A stretch of 27,884 bases of DNA, from the NCBI GenBank assembly GCA_937935995.1, contig CALGXF010000041.1:1-27884 (forward strand), given 5' to 3'. This stretch comes from an uncultured Alphaproteobacteria bacterium (GTDB lineage Bacteria > Pseudomonadota > Alphaproteobacteria > CAAHEQ01 > UBA3637). Positions 1 to 7,386 of the stretch are shown here, in pieces. Position numbers and translations under genes: made by a program. Each line of letters begins with the position of its first letter. Position 1 is the stretch's first letter. The notes beneath the pieces were generated by a model, which made no database searches, was not told where the DNA came from, and saw only the letters and a list, made by a program, of their open reading frames with translations.

Positions 1-2
1 GT

Positions 3-1262
3 GACATGGATTGTTGTGACACCAACTGTTGCAATCATGTGTGTTGTCCGGCCGGTCAAGTATGTGGCAACGATGGAAATTGTGCGTGTCAAAATAATCT
101 TGTTCTGAATCCAGATACAGGGTTGTGTGAATGTCCGACGGATGCGCCATATTATTTTGAAGAAGCGAACTTGTGTTGCAAATCGGGTTACACGCCCGTG
201 GATGGGGTGTGTCAAAAGATTGACTGTCGTGGTGGTCCCACAAATTATGATTGCTACATTAACGACAAATTGTGTGGATACAATTGTGATTCTTTAGGTC
301 AGAACTGCCAACTGGGTATCTGTTATGCGAATGTATGTGCCCAAAATGAAACATTTGCATCCATTCCTTTCTATGTTCCCGGAAATTATGCTTATGGTTG
401 CGCTCAAAGAAAAGATGAACAAACAATGTGTTATACAATCTATGAAACCAAACAACAGTACCTATGTTCGCAATCGGATGAAAATTTTTGTTGTTACGCA
501 GACAGTTATTTAAATTGTACGCGGGGAGAGTGTGATACAACATGTCCGGAGGGTTGGACTTATGCCTATTATGATACAAATTTAGGTGTTTGTCAGAAAG
601 ATAAATATCTTGTCTGTTATTGGCAGAACAATGCTTGGACTTGTTTAAAAAATCATTTCATTTGTGGCAGAGGATGTACGGATATCAACCAATGCGGTAC
701 GTGTGCAACGGACAGCGGTTGTTTAGATGGTATGACAATCAATCCGACAACGGGACGATGTGAAAATGATGTGTTGGAATGTCGCAGCAATGCATCGGAA
801 GGTGAAATTATTTTAACAGGCGGTTATCAAATCTGTCGGATGAAAGATACCGGAGAAAATTGCGGTACTTACAATTACGACAAAATTTTAATCACCGGAG
901 CCTGTTCTGATCCCGGCTGTCCGGAAGGCATGGTTTTCGGGTTTGTATCGGGAAACGGATTTTATGGATGCATTGATGAACAAATCGGTAATGAAGGCAT
1001 GGCCTGTTATTATCAATATGACTATCGACCCAACACGTGTTATTACAACGGAAAATTATGCGGCCGACGGTGTGATTATGACGGGGCTAATTGCGGTTCG
1101 GTTTATTTACCGCAATGTGCTTTAGCCGGCCATTGTCCGCAAACAGGATACGATATGTCCGACGGGTGTACTTGCGACGGTCAGGTTACGACGCAAAACG
1201 GTGTTTCTTATTGCTGCCCGGCAGGACATACGTATGTTAACGGCGGATGTACGTTAACGTAA
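3..1262 (+). CDS. Cysteine-rich repeat protein, 5' end outside window
   Basis: The reading frame is open to the left edge, and the first ATG (position 6) has no room for a ribosome binding site and no signal peptide after it, so this is the C-terminal part of a longer protein. It holds about 56 cysteines in 418 residues (13%), many as CC, CxC or CPAG/CPEG pieces. Internal repeats are visible: NDKLCGYNCDSLGQNC (261-308) and NGKLCGRRCDYDGANC (1047-1094), with a looser copy near 651-710 (ICGRGC). Phrases of the type NPxTGxCE occur twice. CCPAG followed by a GxC occurs at both ends. No membrane segment is seen. The pattern resembles EGF-like or other disulfide-stabilised extracellular proteins, so export is likely, but I recognise no named family and assign no function. 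Base composition does not differ obviously from neighbouring genes. Confidence 0.8.
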   Translation, partial: DMDCCDTNCCNHVCCPAGQVCGNDGNCACQNNLVLNPDTGLCECPTDAPYYFEEANLCCKSGYTPVDGVCQKIDCRGGPTNYDCYINDKLCGYNCDSLGQNCQLGICYANVCAQNETFASIPFYVPGNYAYGCAQRKDEQTMCYTIYETKQQYLCSQSDENFCCYADSYLNCTRGECDTTCPEGWTYAYYDTNLGVCQKDKYLVCYWQNNAWTCLKNHFICGRGCTDINQCGTCATDSGCLDGMTINPTTGRCENDVLECRSNASEGEIILTGGYQICRMKDTGENCGTYNYDKILITGACSDPGCPEGMVFGFVSGNGFYGCIDEQIGNEGMACYYQYDYRPNTCYYNGKLCGRRCDYDGANCGSVYLPQCALAGHCPQTGYDMSDGCTCDGQVTTQNGVSYCCPAGHTYVNGGCTLT

Positions 1263-1294
1263 CGAAAGTTCTTTTCGCCGAGATGCCGTTCAAA

Positions 1295-1330
1295 AGCAAA
1301 GAAAAGCCGATAGGATTTTCTGCTGTTTTT
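1295..1330 (+). terminator. Weak candidate terminator after the cysteine-rich gene
   Basis: A short imperfect stem (AGC..AGAAAA at 1295-1304 with TTTTCTGCT at 1315-1323) is followed by five T residues (1326-1330). The stem is AT-rich and bulged, so termination here would be inefficient. It is listed because no better terminator lies between this gene and yajC. Confidence 0.3.
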
Positions 1331-1351
1331 CACTTTTTTATCAAAAAATCT

Positions 1352-1379
1352 TTGCATTTTTGATAAATGTGGTTATAGT
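1352..1379 (+). promoter_or_regulatory. Sigma-70-type promoter for yajC-secD-secF
   Basis: TTGCAT (1352-1357) and TATAGT (1374-1379) are 16 bases apart, about 37 bases upstream of the yajC ATG. AAGGGG at 1404-1409 is the yajC ribosome binding site. Confidence 0.55.
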
Positions 1380-1415
1380 GTGCTTATTTGTTAATAAAGT
1401 ATTAAGGGGTCATTT

Positions 1416-1787
1416 ATGTTTGTTACATCTGCTATGGCACAAGCTGCAACACAACCGGCCGCACAAGAGGCTGTGAGTTCTTTTTCCGGCATGCGGACAT
1501 TTGTTCAGCTGGCATTAATTTTTATCATTTTTTATTTGTTCTTGATTCGGCCGCAGCAAAAGCGCGCCAAAGAGCATGAAAAAATGCTGAATGCGATTGA
1601 AAAAGGAACGCAGGTTGTTGTCGGCGGTGTTGTCGGTAAAGTCGTACAAGTTTTAAATGAACAAGAAGTGTTGGTTGAAATTTCAACCGGCGTTCAGGTT
1701 AAAGTGCTTCGTCCGTATATTTCACAAGTGATTCGTGAAATGGATATTATTGAAGAATCGTCTAAACGCAAAACAGAAAAGGAATAA
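1416..1787 (+). CDS. yajC: Sec translocon accessory protein YajC
   Basis: This is a 123-residue inner-membrane protein of the holo-translocon, which associates with SecD and SecF. One membrane segment lies at about residues 28-45 and runs directly into the family hallmark FLIRPQQKR, followed by a basic segment and a compact beta-rich cytosolic domain (VVVGGVVGKV...VLVEISTGVQVKVLRPYI). The N-terminal 27 residues are Ala/Gln-rich and come before the membrane segment. Length is normal for the family. The gene starts the yajC-secD-secF operon: secD begins 3 bases after the yajC stop, and its ribosome binding site lies within the yajC 3' end. Confidence 0.97.
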   Translation: MFVTSAMAQAATQPAAQEAVSSFSGMRTFVQLALIFIIFYLFLIRPQQKRAKEHEKMLNAIEKGTQVVVGGVVGKVVQVLNEQEVLVEISTGVQVKVLRPYISQVIREMDIIEESSKRKTEKE

Positions 1788-1790
1788 AAA

Positions 1791-3350
1791 ATGTTTGGTT
1801 ATCCGAAATGGCGTGCTTGGACAGTTATTGTTATTTCTGTCTTTGGTCTTGTTTTCAGCATCCCGAATTTCTTACCCAAATCCGTGTACGAAACGGTGCC
1901 CAAATCCATTCAATCTTGGTGGCATCCGATGACGCTCGGGTTGGATTTGCAAGGCGGATCCAGCTTGTTACTGGAAGTACAAGTCAATGATTTAGTCAAT
2001 GAACGATTGGCCGGATTGATGGATGCGACGCGAACAGGGTTGCGTGAAAAACGGATTAAGTTTGCCGGTTTGGCTGTTGAAGACGGTGCGATGAAAGTCA
2101 AAATTTTAGACTCGTCTGATTTGTATGCGGCTAAGACCTTGATTCAAGATCAGGAAAAAAATGCTTATGATGTGGCCATGGACGGCAACGAGTTGCGCGT
2201 CACTTACACGGACGCGGCTTTAACGGCGCTGAAAGCAAAAGCCGTTGAACAATCCATTGAAATCGTTCGCCGCCGGATTGATGAGTTGGGAACAAAAGAA
2301 CCCTCCATTCAACGGCAAGGTTCTGATCGGATTGTGTTGCAGTTGCCGGGCGTTCAAAATCCGGCCGAAGTAAAGGCTTTGTTGGGTAAAACTGCAAAGA
2401 TGACGTTCCATTTGGTGGACGAAGAAACGACTATTCAAGATGCGCAACGCGGTAAAATTCCGGCTGATTCCATGTTGATGACCGGAGATGAATATTTGGT
2501 CTTAAAGCGGGCGGTTGTTGTCGGTGGCGGTAATTTGACGGATGCTTCCGTCGGCTACGGTGAACGCGGGGAACCGGTTGTTAAATTTTCGTTTGACGGG
2601 TCGGGGGCTAAAGCTTTTGCCAAAGCAACACGTGAAAATGTTAATCGTCGGTTAGCCATTGTGTTGGATGATGAAATTATTTCTGCGCCGGTTATTAACG
2701 GCCCGATTACGGGCGGTGAAGGCGTGATTACGGGTAACTTCACGCTTGAATCGGCCGGAAATTTGGCCATGATGTTGCGTGCAGGGGCTTTGCCGGCACC
2801 GTTGGAAGTCATTGAAGAACGGGTTGTCGGCGCCGGTCTCGGGACGGATTCCATTCATGCCGGGGCGATGGCCTGTGTCATCGGATCTATTTTGGTGTTT
2901 GTGTTTATGTTGGCAGTTTACGGGCGGTTCGGCATGTTTGCCAATATGGCGTTGGTTGTTAACGTTTTGTTGTTGGTTGCTTTGTTAAGTGCGTTGAATG
3001 CGACTTTGACTTTGCCGGGATTGGCCGGTATCGCATTGACAATCGGTATGGCGGTTGACAGCAACGTGTTGATTTACGCGCGGATGCGGGATGAAGCGAA
3101 ATTAGGACGTTCTCCGTTGCAAATTATTAATGCCGGATTCGAAAATTCATTTTCGGCGATTTTCGATGCGCAAATTACAACTTTGTTTGCGGCGATTGTG
3201 CTGTTCTTTATGGGATCCGGTCCCATTAAAGGATTCAGTGTTACGCTCGGCATCGGTGTGGTGACGTCTTTGTTTACGGCGGTGATGATTACTAAATTCT
3301 TGATTATGATTTGGTACACCATCAGAAAACCAAAATCCATTCAAATATAG
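1791..3350 (+). CDS. secD: Protein translocase subunit SecD
   Basis: SecD works with SecF to use the proton gradient to pull exported proteins through SecYEG. The 519-residue sequence has an N-terminal membrane helix (about 8-26), then the signature GLDLQGGSSLLLEV, the large periplasmic P1 region with the QSIEIVRRRIDELGTKEP motif, and a C-terminal block of about five membrane helices from around residue 358, containing ALTIGMAVDSNVLIYARMRDE. The length is typical of SecD proteins shorter than that of E. coli (about 615), as in other alphaproteobacteria. It lies between yajC (3-base gap) and secF (11-base gap), with an AGGACGG-like ribosome binding site for secF in that gap. Confidence 0.98.
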   Translation: MFGYPKWRAWTVIVISVFGLVFSIPNFLPKSVYETVPKSIQSWWHPMTLGLDLQGGSSLLLEVQVNDLVNERLAGLMDATRTGLREKRIKFAGLAVEDGAMKVKILDSSDLYAAKTLIQDQEKNAYDVAMDGNELRVTYTDAALTALKAKAVEQSIEIVRRRIDELGTKEPSIQRQGSDRIVLQLPGVQNPAEVKALLGKTAKMTFHLVDEETTIQDAQRGKIPADSMLMTGDEYLVLKRAVVVGGGNLTDASVGYGERGEPVVKFSFDGSGAKAFAKATRENVNRRLAIVLDDEIISAPVINGPITGGEGVITGNFTLESAGNLAMMLRAGALPAPLEVIEERVVGAGLGTDSIHAGAMACVIGSILVFVFMLAVYGRFGMFANMALVVNVLLLVALLSALNATLTLPGLAGIALTIGMAVDSNVLIYARMRDEAKLGRSPLQIINAGFENSFSAIFDAQITTLFAAIVLFFMGSGPIKGFSVTLGIGVVTSLFTAVMITKFLIMIWYTIRKPKSIQI

Positions 3351-3361
3351 GACGGTGAAAA

Positions 3362-4342
3362 ATGATAAATCTTGTAAAATTAATGGAACCTTCCAAAATG
3401 ATTCATTTTATCGCACAAAGTAAGTATGCTTTTGTGGCATCTTTGCTGTTGATTGCGGTTTCTGTCGGTTCTTTGGCGATAAAAGGGTTGAATTACGGTA
3501 TTGATTTCAGAGGCGGTATTTTAATCGAAGTCGAATCGTCCGAAGTCATTGATATGGCTGACATGCGCTCTAAAATCGGTCAGCTGAATTTCGATGAAGT
3601 CAATTTACAATCTTTGGGAACAGCCGGGACAGAAATGATGTTGCATGTTTTGGTTGATACCGCAGATGAACAGGCTCAAAACAAAGTGGTTAACCAATTG
3701 AAAGAAACTTTGGGGCCGAATATGGAATATCGTCGGATTGAAGTGGTGGGGCCGAAAGTCGGGGCTGAATTGTTCAAAAAAAGTATTTTAGCTTCTATTT
3801 GTGCTTTGCTGGCTATTTCCATTTACATTTGGTTCCGGTTTGAATGGCAGTTTGCATTGGCTTGTTTGATTGCGCTGGCACATGACCTTATTTTGACCGT
3901 CGGCTTGTTTTCCGTTTTCGGATTGGATTTCAATATGACGGTGATTGCGGGGCTTTTGTCTTTGGCCGGTTATACGACAAACGATAAAGTCGTTAACTTT
4001 GACCGTGTTCGCGAAAATTTAAAATTGTATCGTAAAATGCCGATTCCCGAATTGTTGGATAAAAGCATGAATGAAACGTTGTCTCGAACGATTTTGACAT
4101 CCATTACGACGATGTTGGTGTTGGTTATTCTGCTGATGATGGGCGGTCCGACATTATCCGGATTTTCGATTTGTCTTTTGTTCGGGATTATCGTCGGGAC
4201 GTATTCTTCGTTGTATATTGCCGTTCCGCTGTTGCAGTTTTTCGATATTCGCAATGTCGGGGCAAAGGCCGGTGAAAGCGGGCCGTATGCAGAGGCTGCG
4301 AAGTTTGAAATGCAGGCGAAAAAATTACCGCTTAAAAAATAA
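3362..4342 (+). CDS. secF: Protein translocase subunit SecF
   Basis: This is the partner of SecD in proton-driven protein export. The 326-residue protein has a first membrane helix (about 24-43), then GIDFRGGILIEV, which matches the conserved SecF phrase, a periplasmic domain to about residue 135, and a C-terminal set of five helices with YTTNDKVVNFDRVRENL, the SecF equivalent of the conserved proton-pathway region. Length is normal. It is the last gene of the operon, and a strong intrinsic terminator starts 3 bases after the stop codon. Confidence 0.98.
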   Translation: MINLVKLMEPSKMIHFIAQSKYAFVASLLLIAVSVGSLAIKGLNYGIDFRGGILIEVESSEVIDMADMRSKIGQLNFDEVNLQSLGTAGTEMMLHVLVDTADEQAQNKVVNQLKETLGPNMEYRRIEVVGPKVGAELFKKSILASICALLAISIYIWFRFEWQFALACLIALAHDLILTVGLFSVFGLDFNMTVIAGLLSLAGYTTNDKVVNFDRVRENLKLYRKMPIPELLDKSMNETLSRTILTSITTMLVLVILLMMGGPTLSGFSICLLFGIIVGTYSSLYIAVPLLQFFDIRNVGAKAGESGPYAEAAKFEMQAKKLPLKK

Positions 4343-4344
4343 GG

Positions 4345-4372
4345 AAAAGGCGCTGATTTCAGCGCCTTTTTT
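4345..4372 (+). terminator. Intrinsic terminator of the secF operon
   Basis: A perfect stem AAAAGGCGCT / AGCGCCTTTT (4345-4354 with 4361-4370) has a 6-base loop and a run of T residues through 4372. Confidence 0.9.
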
Positions 4373-4380
4373 ATCATGAT

Positions 4381-4409
4381 TTGACACATTTCCTTTTTTC
4401 TGCTATTAT
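4381..4409 (+). promoter_or_regulatory. Near-consensus sigma-70 promoter
   Basis: A perfect TTGACA (4381-4386) lies 17 bases from TATTAT (4404-4409). It begins just after the secF terminator, with a predicted start near 4416. It would produce a transcript with a leader of about 170 bases before the acetyltransferase gene. Confidence 0.75.
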
Positions 4410-4429
4410 CCGCAACAGACGAGGAAAAA

Positions 4430-4474
4430 ATGTCTATTAATCATTTCTTTTTTGAAACAGGAGCCGGCATGTAG
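4430..4474 (+). CDS. Possible 14-residue leader peptide
   Basis: An ideally placed GAGG (4421-4424), five bases before an ATG, begins a 14-codon frame, MSINHFFFETGAGM, ending in TAG. The last codon is itself an ATG preceded by GGAG (4460-4463) and directly followed by the TAG, a second start-then-stop arrangement. It lies about 14 bases after the predicted transcription start of the strong promoter at 4381. The three consecutive Phe codons recall amino-acid attenuator leaders, but I see no clear terminator/antiterminator pair behind it. This rests only on signal placement, since such a short peptide has no homology support. Confidence 0.3.
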   Translation: MSINHFFFETGAGM

Positions 4475-4584
4475 TTTTTACACGCAGGTTTGTTTATGCG
4501 GGAAAAAAGCTTTTCATTTGTAAAGGTTCTCGCGAAAGAAAAGACGACGAGTCTGATTTTGTTTCACAATAAAAAGAAAAAACA

Positions 4585-5211
4585 ATGTTTTTAACATCTT
4601 CTTTTGAAACCCTTTACGGGGACAGTCGGACAAACCGGCTGATTTTGCACAAGCATCCTGTGACAAGACAGCATGCTCAAACGGTTTTTACGGCAATTGA
4701 ACGCAATAAGTTATTGTTAATGCCGTGGTTGAAATGGGTCAAAGACATGCACAGTGTTCAAGATGTCTATGAATTTTTGGAAAAAAGCCATGCGCGGTGG
4801 GAAAATGAAGAAACGGCCGAGTACGGGATTTATTTAAAAGCGGACGGTCATCGGCCGGAAACGTTTATCGGCTGTATTTGTGTCGAACGGTTAAATTTTC
4901 ATGATGCTTGCGGCGAAGTTGCTTATTGGTTAGATAGTTTATATACCGGACACGGGTATATGGTTGAAGCCGTTCATATAATTGAAAATGCTTTTTTCGG
5001 AGGGTATTTTAATCGATTAATCATTGCGTGCGATAGTGCGAACACGGCGTCAAGTCATGTTGCGGAAAAAGCCGGATTTATTTTAGAAGGCATCGAACGC
5101 AAGAGTTGGTTTATGGATTATTTCAATGACTATCGGGATGCTAAAATTTATTCCAAACTGCGTTCGGATTGGCTGGCCGAACAGGAACAGAAAATTTATG
5201 CTTCGGATTGA
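4585..5211 (+). CDS. RimJ/RimL-type GNAT N-acetyltransferase
   Basis: This is a 208-residue GNAT-fold acetyltransferase of the type that modifies protein N-termini (RimJ/RimL) or small molecules. It starts with the family-style TNRLILHKHPVTRQHA. It has the beta-4 segment GEVAYWLDSLYTGHGYMVEA, where the acetyl-CoA pyrophosphate loop (Q/RxxGxG/A) is represented by YTGHGY. The C-terminal signature NTASSHVAEKAGFILEG is typical of RimJ-like enzymes. The substrate cannot be told from sequence. The ATG has only a weak purine-rich stretch (AAAAAGAAAAAA) upstream and no real Shine-Dalgarno, and an upstream short frame (4496-4594) overlaps its start by 10 bases, so translation may be coupled to the leader. 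No terminator was seen after it. Confidence 0.88.
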   Translation: MFLTSSFETLYGDSRTNRLILHKHPVTRQHAQTVFTAIERNKLLLMPWLKWVKDMHSVQDVYEFLEKSHARWENEETAEYGIYLKADGHRPETFIGCICVERLNFHDACGEVAYWLDSLYTGHGYMVEAVHIIENAFFGGYFNRLIIACDSANTASSHVAEKAGFILEGIERKSWFMDYFNDYRDAKIYSKLRSDWLAEQEQKIYASD

Positions 5212-5263
5212 CAAGCTATAATTTTTTATCTATCTTTTTTTAAGAAGAAAATGGGATGGATGA

Positions 5264-5428
5264 ATGGAAAATATGTCGACGAGAACATTGACATGGGCGG
5301 AAATAGCTCTTTATGTAACGCTTTCTTATTTTTTGATGAGAAGCTGTGTTCAGCCCGTTTCGTCGCATACCGTTTGGGTTAAAGGAAAAACATTTTCGAA
5401 CACGGCTGTTGAAAAAGTGCGCGAATAG
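5264..5428 (+). CDS. Possible small single-pass membrane protein (54 aa)
   Basis: This is a 54-codon frame starting ATGGAAAATATG and ending TAG. GGGATGGA (5253-5260) lies just upstream and could serve as a ribosome binding site. The translation has a polar start, then one hydrophobic stretch (about residues 12-29, ALYVTLSYFLMRSCVQPV) and a basic, hydrophilic tail ending KVRE. An alternative frame from ATG 5251 gives 43 residues without a clean membrane segment. There is no recognised family. The 338-base gap between the acetyltransferase and the next gene holds nothing else except the promoter region at its right end. Confidence 0.35.
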   Translation: MENMSTRTLTWAEIALYVTLSYFLMRSCVQPVSSHTVWVKGKTFSNTAVEKVRE

Positions 5429-5486
5429 GTGTTTCGCGGATTAGACAACGTTTTTGTCATAAAAAAAATGAATTTTTTCTTTTGTT

Positions 5487-5515
5487 TTGAAAAAAAATAG
5501 GTTACCTTATAAAAA
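5487..5515 (+). promoter_or_regulatory. Candidate promoter for the 104-aa gene
   Basis: TTGAAA (5487-5492) and TAAAAA (5510-5515) are 17 bases apart in a very A/T-rich stretch. Other registers, such as TTTTGA with TATAAA, are possible, so the exact boxes are uncertain. A ribosome binding site AAAGG lies at 5535-5539. Confidence 0.35.
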
Positions 5516-5549
5516 TAGTTTTGGTGTTTTTTATAAAGGTAAACGTTAA

Positions 5550-5864
5550 ATGGCAGAAGTAATTATTGAACCAAACGATGAATATGATATCCTTCAGAAT
5601 GAAGAAAATGAAATTCTAATTGCTTTGCGTGCTCGGATGGGTGGCGTTGAAACACCGCGGATATTGTATGACGGACAAGATAAAATCCTGTTTTACCGTA
5701 ACGAAGATCAAACGATTGTTTTTGATCAGATTATGCCGGATGTGGCTGCGGCGATTATGCAGGTGGATAAAGTGTTGTTTGTTGAAGTTCGGGATGAAGC
5801 CATTGTGCGGGAATATATGGTTCCTCTTCAAAAGGTGCCGCGTATTCCAACCGTTAAAGACTAG
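5550..5864 (+). CDS. Uncharacterised 104-residue acidic protein
   Basis: I do not recognise this protein. It is a complete small gene with its own promoter-like sequence, an AAAGG ribosome binding site and a strong terminator, so it is probably real and monocistronic. The sequence has no signal peptide and no membrane segment. It begins with an acidic stretch (EPNDEYDILQNEENE), then alternating hydrophobic segments suggesting a small alpha/beta cytosolic domain (RILYDGQDKILFYRNEDQTIVFDQI, DKVLFVEVRDEAIVREYMVPL). There are no cysteines or histidines, which argues against metal binding. The neighbours (a small membrane ORF upstream, convergent tyrS downstream) give no functional clue. Confidence 0.75.
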   Translation: MAEVIIEPNDEYDILQNEENEILIALRARMGGVETPRILYDGQDKILFYRNEDQTIVFDQIMPDVAAAIMQVDKVLFVEVRDEAIVREYMVPLQKVPRIPTVKD

Positions 5865-5881
5865 AAATCTATCGGTTTAAT

Positions 5882-5911
5882 AAAAGAGGCTTTTAAAAAG
5901 CCTCTTTTTTT
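5882..5911 (+). terminator. Bidirectional intrinsic terminator
   Basis: AAAGAGGCTTT (5883-5893) pairs with AAAGCCTCTTT (5897-5907), followed by T residues to 5911 on the plus strand. On the minus strand the same stem is followed by TTTT, so it could also end transcripts coming from tyrS and the 5912-6106 element. Confidence 0.85.
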
Positions 5912-6106
5912 ATGGTTCGACCGAAATACAACCTGCATAAGCAGGTAGATTGGACACACCCGTCAGACTTGCGAAGCTTTTAGACTGGGCGAACGTCATC
6001 CAAAGCGAGCGGTTAATACTACTTGCGTCAGTCGGTGGACGTTTATGAACCGCTTGTGTACGTGCCTTCTGATGTCTGTTAGGAAAAGGCACGTACGGGC
6101 AGATTT
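5912..6106. other. Structured intergenic element, candidate non-coding RNA or repeat
   Basis: This 195-base convergent gap is dense in inverted repeats, unlike the other gaps in the window. ACCTGC/GCAGGT form a tight hairpin (5931-5936 with 5941-5946). AACGTC (5992-5997) pairs with GACGTT (6038-6043), and CC/GG extends that stem. AGCGGTT (6008-6014) pairs with AACCGCT (6048-6054) in a crossing, pseudoknot-like arrangement. A perfect 9-bp stem GTACGTGCC/GGCACGTAC spans 6058-6066 and 6088-6096. The minus strand has a 60-codon frame (5910-6092) starting at GTG without a ribosome binding site, which I regard as accidental. If transcribed on the minus strand the RNA would end at the terminator at 5882-5911. 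No known RNA family was recognised, and the element may also be a dispersed genomic repeat. Confidence 0.35.
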
Positions 6107-7330
6107 CTATTTTTCCGTTAATTCAAAGAAAAGGCGTTTGCCCATTTTGATCTTCGTTCCCGGAACAAGACAACAACTTTGATTGCAATCCGTGACTTTG
6201 TCCCCGTTAATGCAAACGGCACCGCTTTCAATCAACCGCCGCAGGGCTGATTTGCTTTCTTTCGGGTTCAAGGCAAAACAGACATCCAACAACTTGGGCG
6301 TTCCGTCCGATCCGATGGACAGGCTTTGAATGCAAACGGGTTCAAATGTTTTGGAATCAAATCCTTTTTGTTGAACTTGTTTGTAGAAAAAGTTTTCAGC
6401 TTCTTGAGCCGCTTTTTCATCATGATATTGCTTGACAATATTAAAAGCGACTTTCTTTTTAATGTCCATCGGATTGGTTTTTCCATTCTTTAAATCCGCA
6501 ATTATATTGACTTTGGTTTCTTCGTCAAAATCGGTCGTTAATTGAATCCATTCTTCCAACAAATCGTCCGGAATAGACATTGTTTTGCCGTACATGTCAT
6601 TAGCCGGTTCAGTTAAACCGATGTAATTGTTTTTGGATTTACTCATTTTCATGACACCGTCCAATCCGCGCAGCAACGGCATGCACAAAACAACTTGGCC
6701 GTTTTTCTTGCCAAAGCTTTCTTGCAGGCTTTTTCCGACTAAACAGTTAAATAACTGATCTCTGCCGCCGAATTCAATGTCTGAATTGATTTCAACCGAA
6801 TCGTACCCTTGTAACATCGGGTATAACAGTTCGTGCAGCGCAATCGGAATATTGTTGGTGTAACGCGTGTTAAAGTCTTCACGTTGCATCATTTGAGCCA
6901 GTGTAGCCCGGCTTAACAGCTTGATGACATCGGAAAAAGTCATTTTGCCCAGCCAATCATTGTTAAAATGAATGGTCAATCGTTCTTTTCCGACGACTTT
7001 ATGCAGTTGTTCAATGTACGTTTGTGCATTGATTTTCACTTCTTCGGCCGTCAACGGCGGGCGTGTTGTGTTGCGTCCCGTCGGGTCGCCGATTTGCGCC
7101 GTAAAGTCGCCGACAATAAGATGAATTTCATGGCCGGCTTCTTGGAATTCACGAATTTTTTTCAAGACAACCGCATGTCCCAAATGTAAATCCGGTGCCG
7201 TCGGATCCATGCCGTGTTTAATAACCAGCGGTCGCTTTTCCGTTTCGGCTTCTTTCAGCTTTTCTGCCAGCCCGTCAGCCGGCACAATCATTTCAATCCC
7301 TTTGGATAATTTTTCAAGTAATGAAGACAT
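6107..7330 (-). CDS. tyrS: Tyrosyl-tRNA synthetase
   Basis: This enzyme attaches tyrosine to tRNA-Tyr in the cytosol. The 407-residue class Ic synthetase has the HIGH-type motif HLGH (49-52) in DPTAPDLHLGHAVVL, the KMSKS loop (228-232), and a C-terminal S4 RNA-binding domain (about 340-405, SKSALRRLIESGAVCINGDKV). The HLGHAVVLKK context and overall length match the TyrZ-like branch rather than the E. coli TyrS branch. The ATG is preceded by AAAGGGAATAAA on the coding strand. It lies 56 bases downstream of the CckA-like kinase on the same strand with no terminator between them, so co-transcription is possible. No T-box-like leader is seen. Confidence 0.97.
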   Translation of the reverse strand: MSSLLEKLSKGIEMIVPADGLAEKLKEAETEKRPLVIKHGMDPTAPDLHLGHAVVLKKIREFQEAGHEIHLIVGDFTAQIGDPTGRNTTRPPLTAEEVKINAQTYIEQLHKVVGKERLTIHFNNDWLGKMTFSDVIKLLSRATLAQMMQREDFNTRYTNNIPIALHELLYPMLQGYDSVEINSDIEFGGRDQLFNCLVGKSLQESFGKKNGQVVLCMPLLRGLDGVMKMSKSKNNYIGLTEPANDMYGKTMSIPDDLLEEWIQLTTDFDEETKVNIIADLKNGKTNPMDIKKKVAFNIVKQYHDEKAAQEAENFFYKQVQQKGFDSKTFEPVCIQSLSIGSDGTPKLLDVCFALNPKESKSALRRLIESGAVCINGDKVTDCNQSCCLVPGTKIKMGKRLFFELTEK

Positions 7331-7386
7331 TTTATTCCCTTTAATTTATTAATTTCTTTCGTTGTATCAGATTTTTTTTAAAAAGG

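Noticed and set aside
5910..6092. 60-codon minus-strand frame as a gene
   Set aside because: It starts at GTG within a hairpin, has no ribosome binding site and its span coincides with the structured element, so the frame looks accidental.
5912..6106. tmRNA, 6S RNA, RNase P RNA, SRP RNA or group II intron domain V
   Set aside because: No tag-peptide sequence, no long end-to-end hairpin of 6S type, no conserved P RNA or SRP blocks. GCACGTACGG resembles domain V but lacks the matching 5' half.
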